Source: Candidatus Margulisiibacteriota bacterium
GTDB taxonomy: Bacteria > Margulisbacteria > WOR-1 > O2-12-FULL-45-9 > XYB2-FULL-48-7
Assembly (NCBI GenBank): GCA_028717325.1
Contig: JAQUOB010000056.1
Location: 1-7,447 of the forward strand
Direction of reading: 5' to 3'
Length of the DNA stretch: 7,447 bases
This document shows, one piece after another, positions 6,034-7,447 of the stretch. The translations under genes were made by a program, and so were the position numbers. Numbering within the stretch: position 1 is the stretch's first letter; every line of letters begins with the position of its first letter. Under the pieces are notes generated by a model. That model did no database searches, was not told the origin of the DNA, and worked only from the letters and a program-made list of their open reading frames with translations.

Positions 6034-6888
6034 ATGATCTTAGTGACCGGGGCCAATGGCATGGTCGGCTCGTACGTCCGGGAAATATTCAAGGGCGAAG
6101 ATCTCTACCTGACGGACCTGCCGGAGCTCGATATAACCAACAAAGAGCAGGTTTTCGGGATGATCAAAAGGGTCAAGCCGTCGCTAGTCATCCATCTGGC
6201 GGCGGAAACCGACGTCGACAAGTGCGAGCAGGCCGTCGATCACGCTTACCGGACGAACACCCTGGGCACGCAGAACGTCGCGCTGGCCTGCCAGCGGGCG
6301 GATTGCGAAATGGTCTACATCAGCACCGGGGCGGTCTTTGGCGGCGGCCCGGGGGAGATACATACGGAATTCTCGCCGACCAATCCGCGCAACGTCTACG
6401 CCCGCTCAAAATTGGAAGGGGAAAAGATCGTTCAGGACCTGTTGACCCGGTATTATATTTTCCGGGCCGGCTGGATGATCGGCGGCGGCCGGCAAAAGGA
6501 CATCAAGTTCGTCGGCAAGATCATCCAGTTTTGCCTGGAAGGCCGCCGGGAGATCAAGGCGGTCTCAGACAAATACGGCACGCCGACTTTTGCCCGGGAC
6601 CTGGTCGGCGGCATCAAAGAACTGATCAAAACGGGCAATTACGGCGTTTACCACCTGGGCAATAACGGCTGCTGCACGCGCTACGATATCGCCAAAAAGA
6701 TCATTGAGATACTGGGGTTGGACATCAAATTGACCTCGGTTTCTTCCGCCGAATTTCCCCTGCCGGCGCCCCGGGCCGAATCGGAAGGCATCAGAAATTA
6801 TAAACTTGAGCTGCTGGGCCTGAACGTGATGAGGAACTGGGAAGCAGCCCTGGCTGAATACGTGAACGGTTGGAGGCAAAATGCCTGA
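6034..6888 (+). CDS. RmlD-like SDR sugar-nucleotide reductase (dTDP-4-dehydrorhamnose reductase family)
   Basis: This is 284 residues, near the family's 280-300. The N-terminal NAD(P)-binding loop is TGANGMVG (Gly6, Gly9, Gly12), followed by DITNKEQV, VIHLAAETDVDKCE and NTLGTQNVA, all typical of RmlD-type extended SDRs. The catalytic set is Ser97/Thr98 in YISTGAVFGG and Tyr122-x3-Lys126 in VYARSK. FRAGWMIGGG and GTPTFARDLVGGI follow in family order. RmlD itself reduces dTDP-4-dehydro-rhamnose to dTDP-L-rhamnose in the cytoplasm. No rmlA, rmlB or rmlC is in the window, so the substrate may be another 4-keto (deoxy)sugar nucleotide, and I give no gene symbol. It is 38 bases after the radical SAM gene and overlaps the glycosyltransferase gene by eight bases. 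Confidence is high for the family and moderate for a reductase role. Confidence 0.87.
   Translation: MILVTGANGMVGSYVREIFKGEDLYLTDLPELDITNKEQVFGMIKRVKPSLVIHLAAETDVDKCEQAVDHAYRTNTLGTQNVALACQRADCEMVYISTGAVFGGGPGEIHTEFSPTNPRNVYARSKLEGEKIVQDLLTRYYIFRAGWMIGGGRQKDIKFVGKIIQFCLEGRREIKAVSDKYGTPTFARDLVGGIKELIKTGNYGVYHLGNNGCCTRYDIAKKIIEILGLDIKLTSVSSAEFPLPAPRAESEGIRNYKLELLGLNVMRNWEAALAEYVNGWRQNA
6871..6876 (+). promoter_or_regulatory. Shine-Dalgarno site for the GT2 gene
   Basis: TGGAGG lies four bases before ATG 6881, inside the 3' end of the RmlD-like gene. It supports the 8-base gene overlap. Confidence 0.65.
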
Positions 6889-7447
6889 AGTCAGCGTCAT
6901 AATCCCGGCCTATAATTACGCGGCCTACACGGTCGAGGCGGTCGAGAGCGTCCTGGCCCAGACCTATAAGGATTACGAGCTGATCGTGGTCGACGACGGC
7001 TCAACCGACGGGACAGGCGAGGCCTTGCGCCGGTTCGGCGACCGGATCAGATATTTTTACAAAACGAACGGCGGCGCCTGCAGCGCCCGCAACTTCGGCA
7101 TTCAACGGGCGCAGGGCCGATATATCGCTTTGCTCGACTGCGACGATCTCTTCCTGCCGGCCAAACTGGAAACCAGTCTCAAGGCTTTTACCGACAAACG
7201 GACAGGGCTGGTCTATACCGGCGTTTATCTGATCGACGCCGCGGGCAAGGTCACCGGTGAAAACCGGACGCCGGGCCACTCGGGCCGGGTCCTGGAACAG
7301 CTGGTGCTGTCAAATTTTATCAATAATCCTTCGGTCGTGATCGACCGGGAATGCTTCGATCGGGTCGGGTTGTTCGATGAGAAAATGTTTTTTGCGGCCG
7401 ATTGGGACATGTGGCTGCGGATAGCCGAAAAATACGAGATAAAATAC
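6881..7447 (+). CDS. Family 2 glycosyltransferase, N-terminal 189 residues (3' end outside window)
   Basis: The frame runs open from ATG 6881 to the right edge, so the C-terminus is missing. It begins MPEVSVIIPAYNYA, the classic GT2 first strand. VVDDGSTDGT follows, with Asp38/Asp39 binding the nucleotide. NGGACSARNFGI comes next, then the metal-binding DXD as LLDCDD (Asp86, Asp88). NPSVVIDRECFDRVGLFDE and ADWDMWLR (Asp174, Asp176) match the acceptor and catalytic-base region. It is a GT-A-fold inverting transferase using an NDP-sugar, expected at the cytoplasmic membrane face and building a polysaccharide repeat unit. Donor and acceptor cannot be predicted from this part. Its start lies inside the previous gene, so the two are probably translationally coupled. 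Its link to the RmlD-like product as donor sugar is only suggested by adjacency. Confidence 0.93.
   Translation, partial: MPEVSVIIPAYNYAAYTVEAVESVLAQTYKDYELIVVDDGSTDGTGEALRRFGDRIRYFYKTNGGACSARNFGIQRAQGRYIALLDCDDLFLPAKLETSLKAFTDKRTGLVYTGVYLIDAAGKVTGENRTPGHSGRVLEQLVLSNFINNPSVVIDRECFDRVGLFDEKMFFAADWDMWLRIAEKYEIKY

Noticed and set aside
6026..6037. Three-codon ORF (ATGAATAAATGA) overlapping the RmlD-like start
   Set aside because: It is too short to be meaningful and arises from the A/T-rich spacer between the ribosome site and ATG 6034.
6222..6665. 147-codon plus-strand frame inside the RmlD-like gene
   Set aside because: It is an Arg/Pro/Gly-rich out-of-frame translation of a gene whose motifs are intact in the main frame.

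Overview
The window is a fully coding, single-strand (+) stretch of a surface-polysaccharide (LPS/O-antigen or capsule) biosynthesis locus. It holds seven genes in a row, the first cut by the left edge and the last by the right edge. Stops and starts overlap or sit within 38 bases of each other, most starts have a clear Shine-Dalgarno sequence, and I see no internal terminator or convincing promoter. The whole stretch therefore looks like the interior of one operon. There are no RNA genes, mobile elements, CRISPR arrays or sizeable non-coding gaps.

Layout: (1) 1-276, the C-terminal end of a hexapeptide-repeat O-acyltransferase; (2) 273-872, an APS-kinase (CysC) family protein; (3) 872-1678, a HAD-superfamily hydrolase with a cap domain; (4) 1665-2423, CMP-KDO synthetase (KdsB); (5) 2426-4447, a large 673-residue protein with a GT-B-like C-terminal half, probably a surface-carbohydrate glycosyltransferase; (6) 4466-5995, a B12-binding-domain radical SAM protein; (7) 6034-6888, an RmlD-like SDR sugar-nucleotide reductase; (8) 6881-7447, the start of a family 2 glycosyltransferase. 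Counting both partial genes, that is eight coding regions.

How they may work together: KdsB activates KDO (or a close 3-deoxy-ulosonate) as a CMP-sugar. The overlapping HAD protein could be a sugar-phosphate phosphatase serving the same branch. The RmlD-like enzyme would finish a deoxy-sugar nucleotide. The 673-residue protein and the GT2 enzyme would be glycosyltransferases. The acyltransferase, the CysC-family kinase and the radical SAM enzyme look like decoration or modification steps (acylation, sulfation or another phosphorylated group, and a radical-based change such as C-methylation). The exact sugar structure cannot be read from the sequence.

Organism: KdsB implies a Gram-negative-type envelope. 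The moderately high GC with A/T-rich islands, the mix of AGGAGG-type ribosome sites and a probable TTG start, and the unusual gene mix suggest an environmental bacterium, perhaps an uncultured candidate phylum such as Omnitrophota or Elusimicrobiota. That placement is a guess from style, not a demonstrated assignment.
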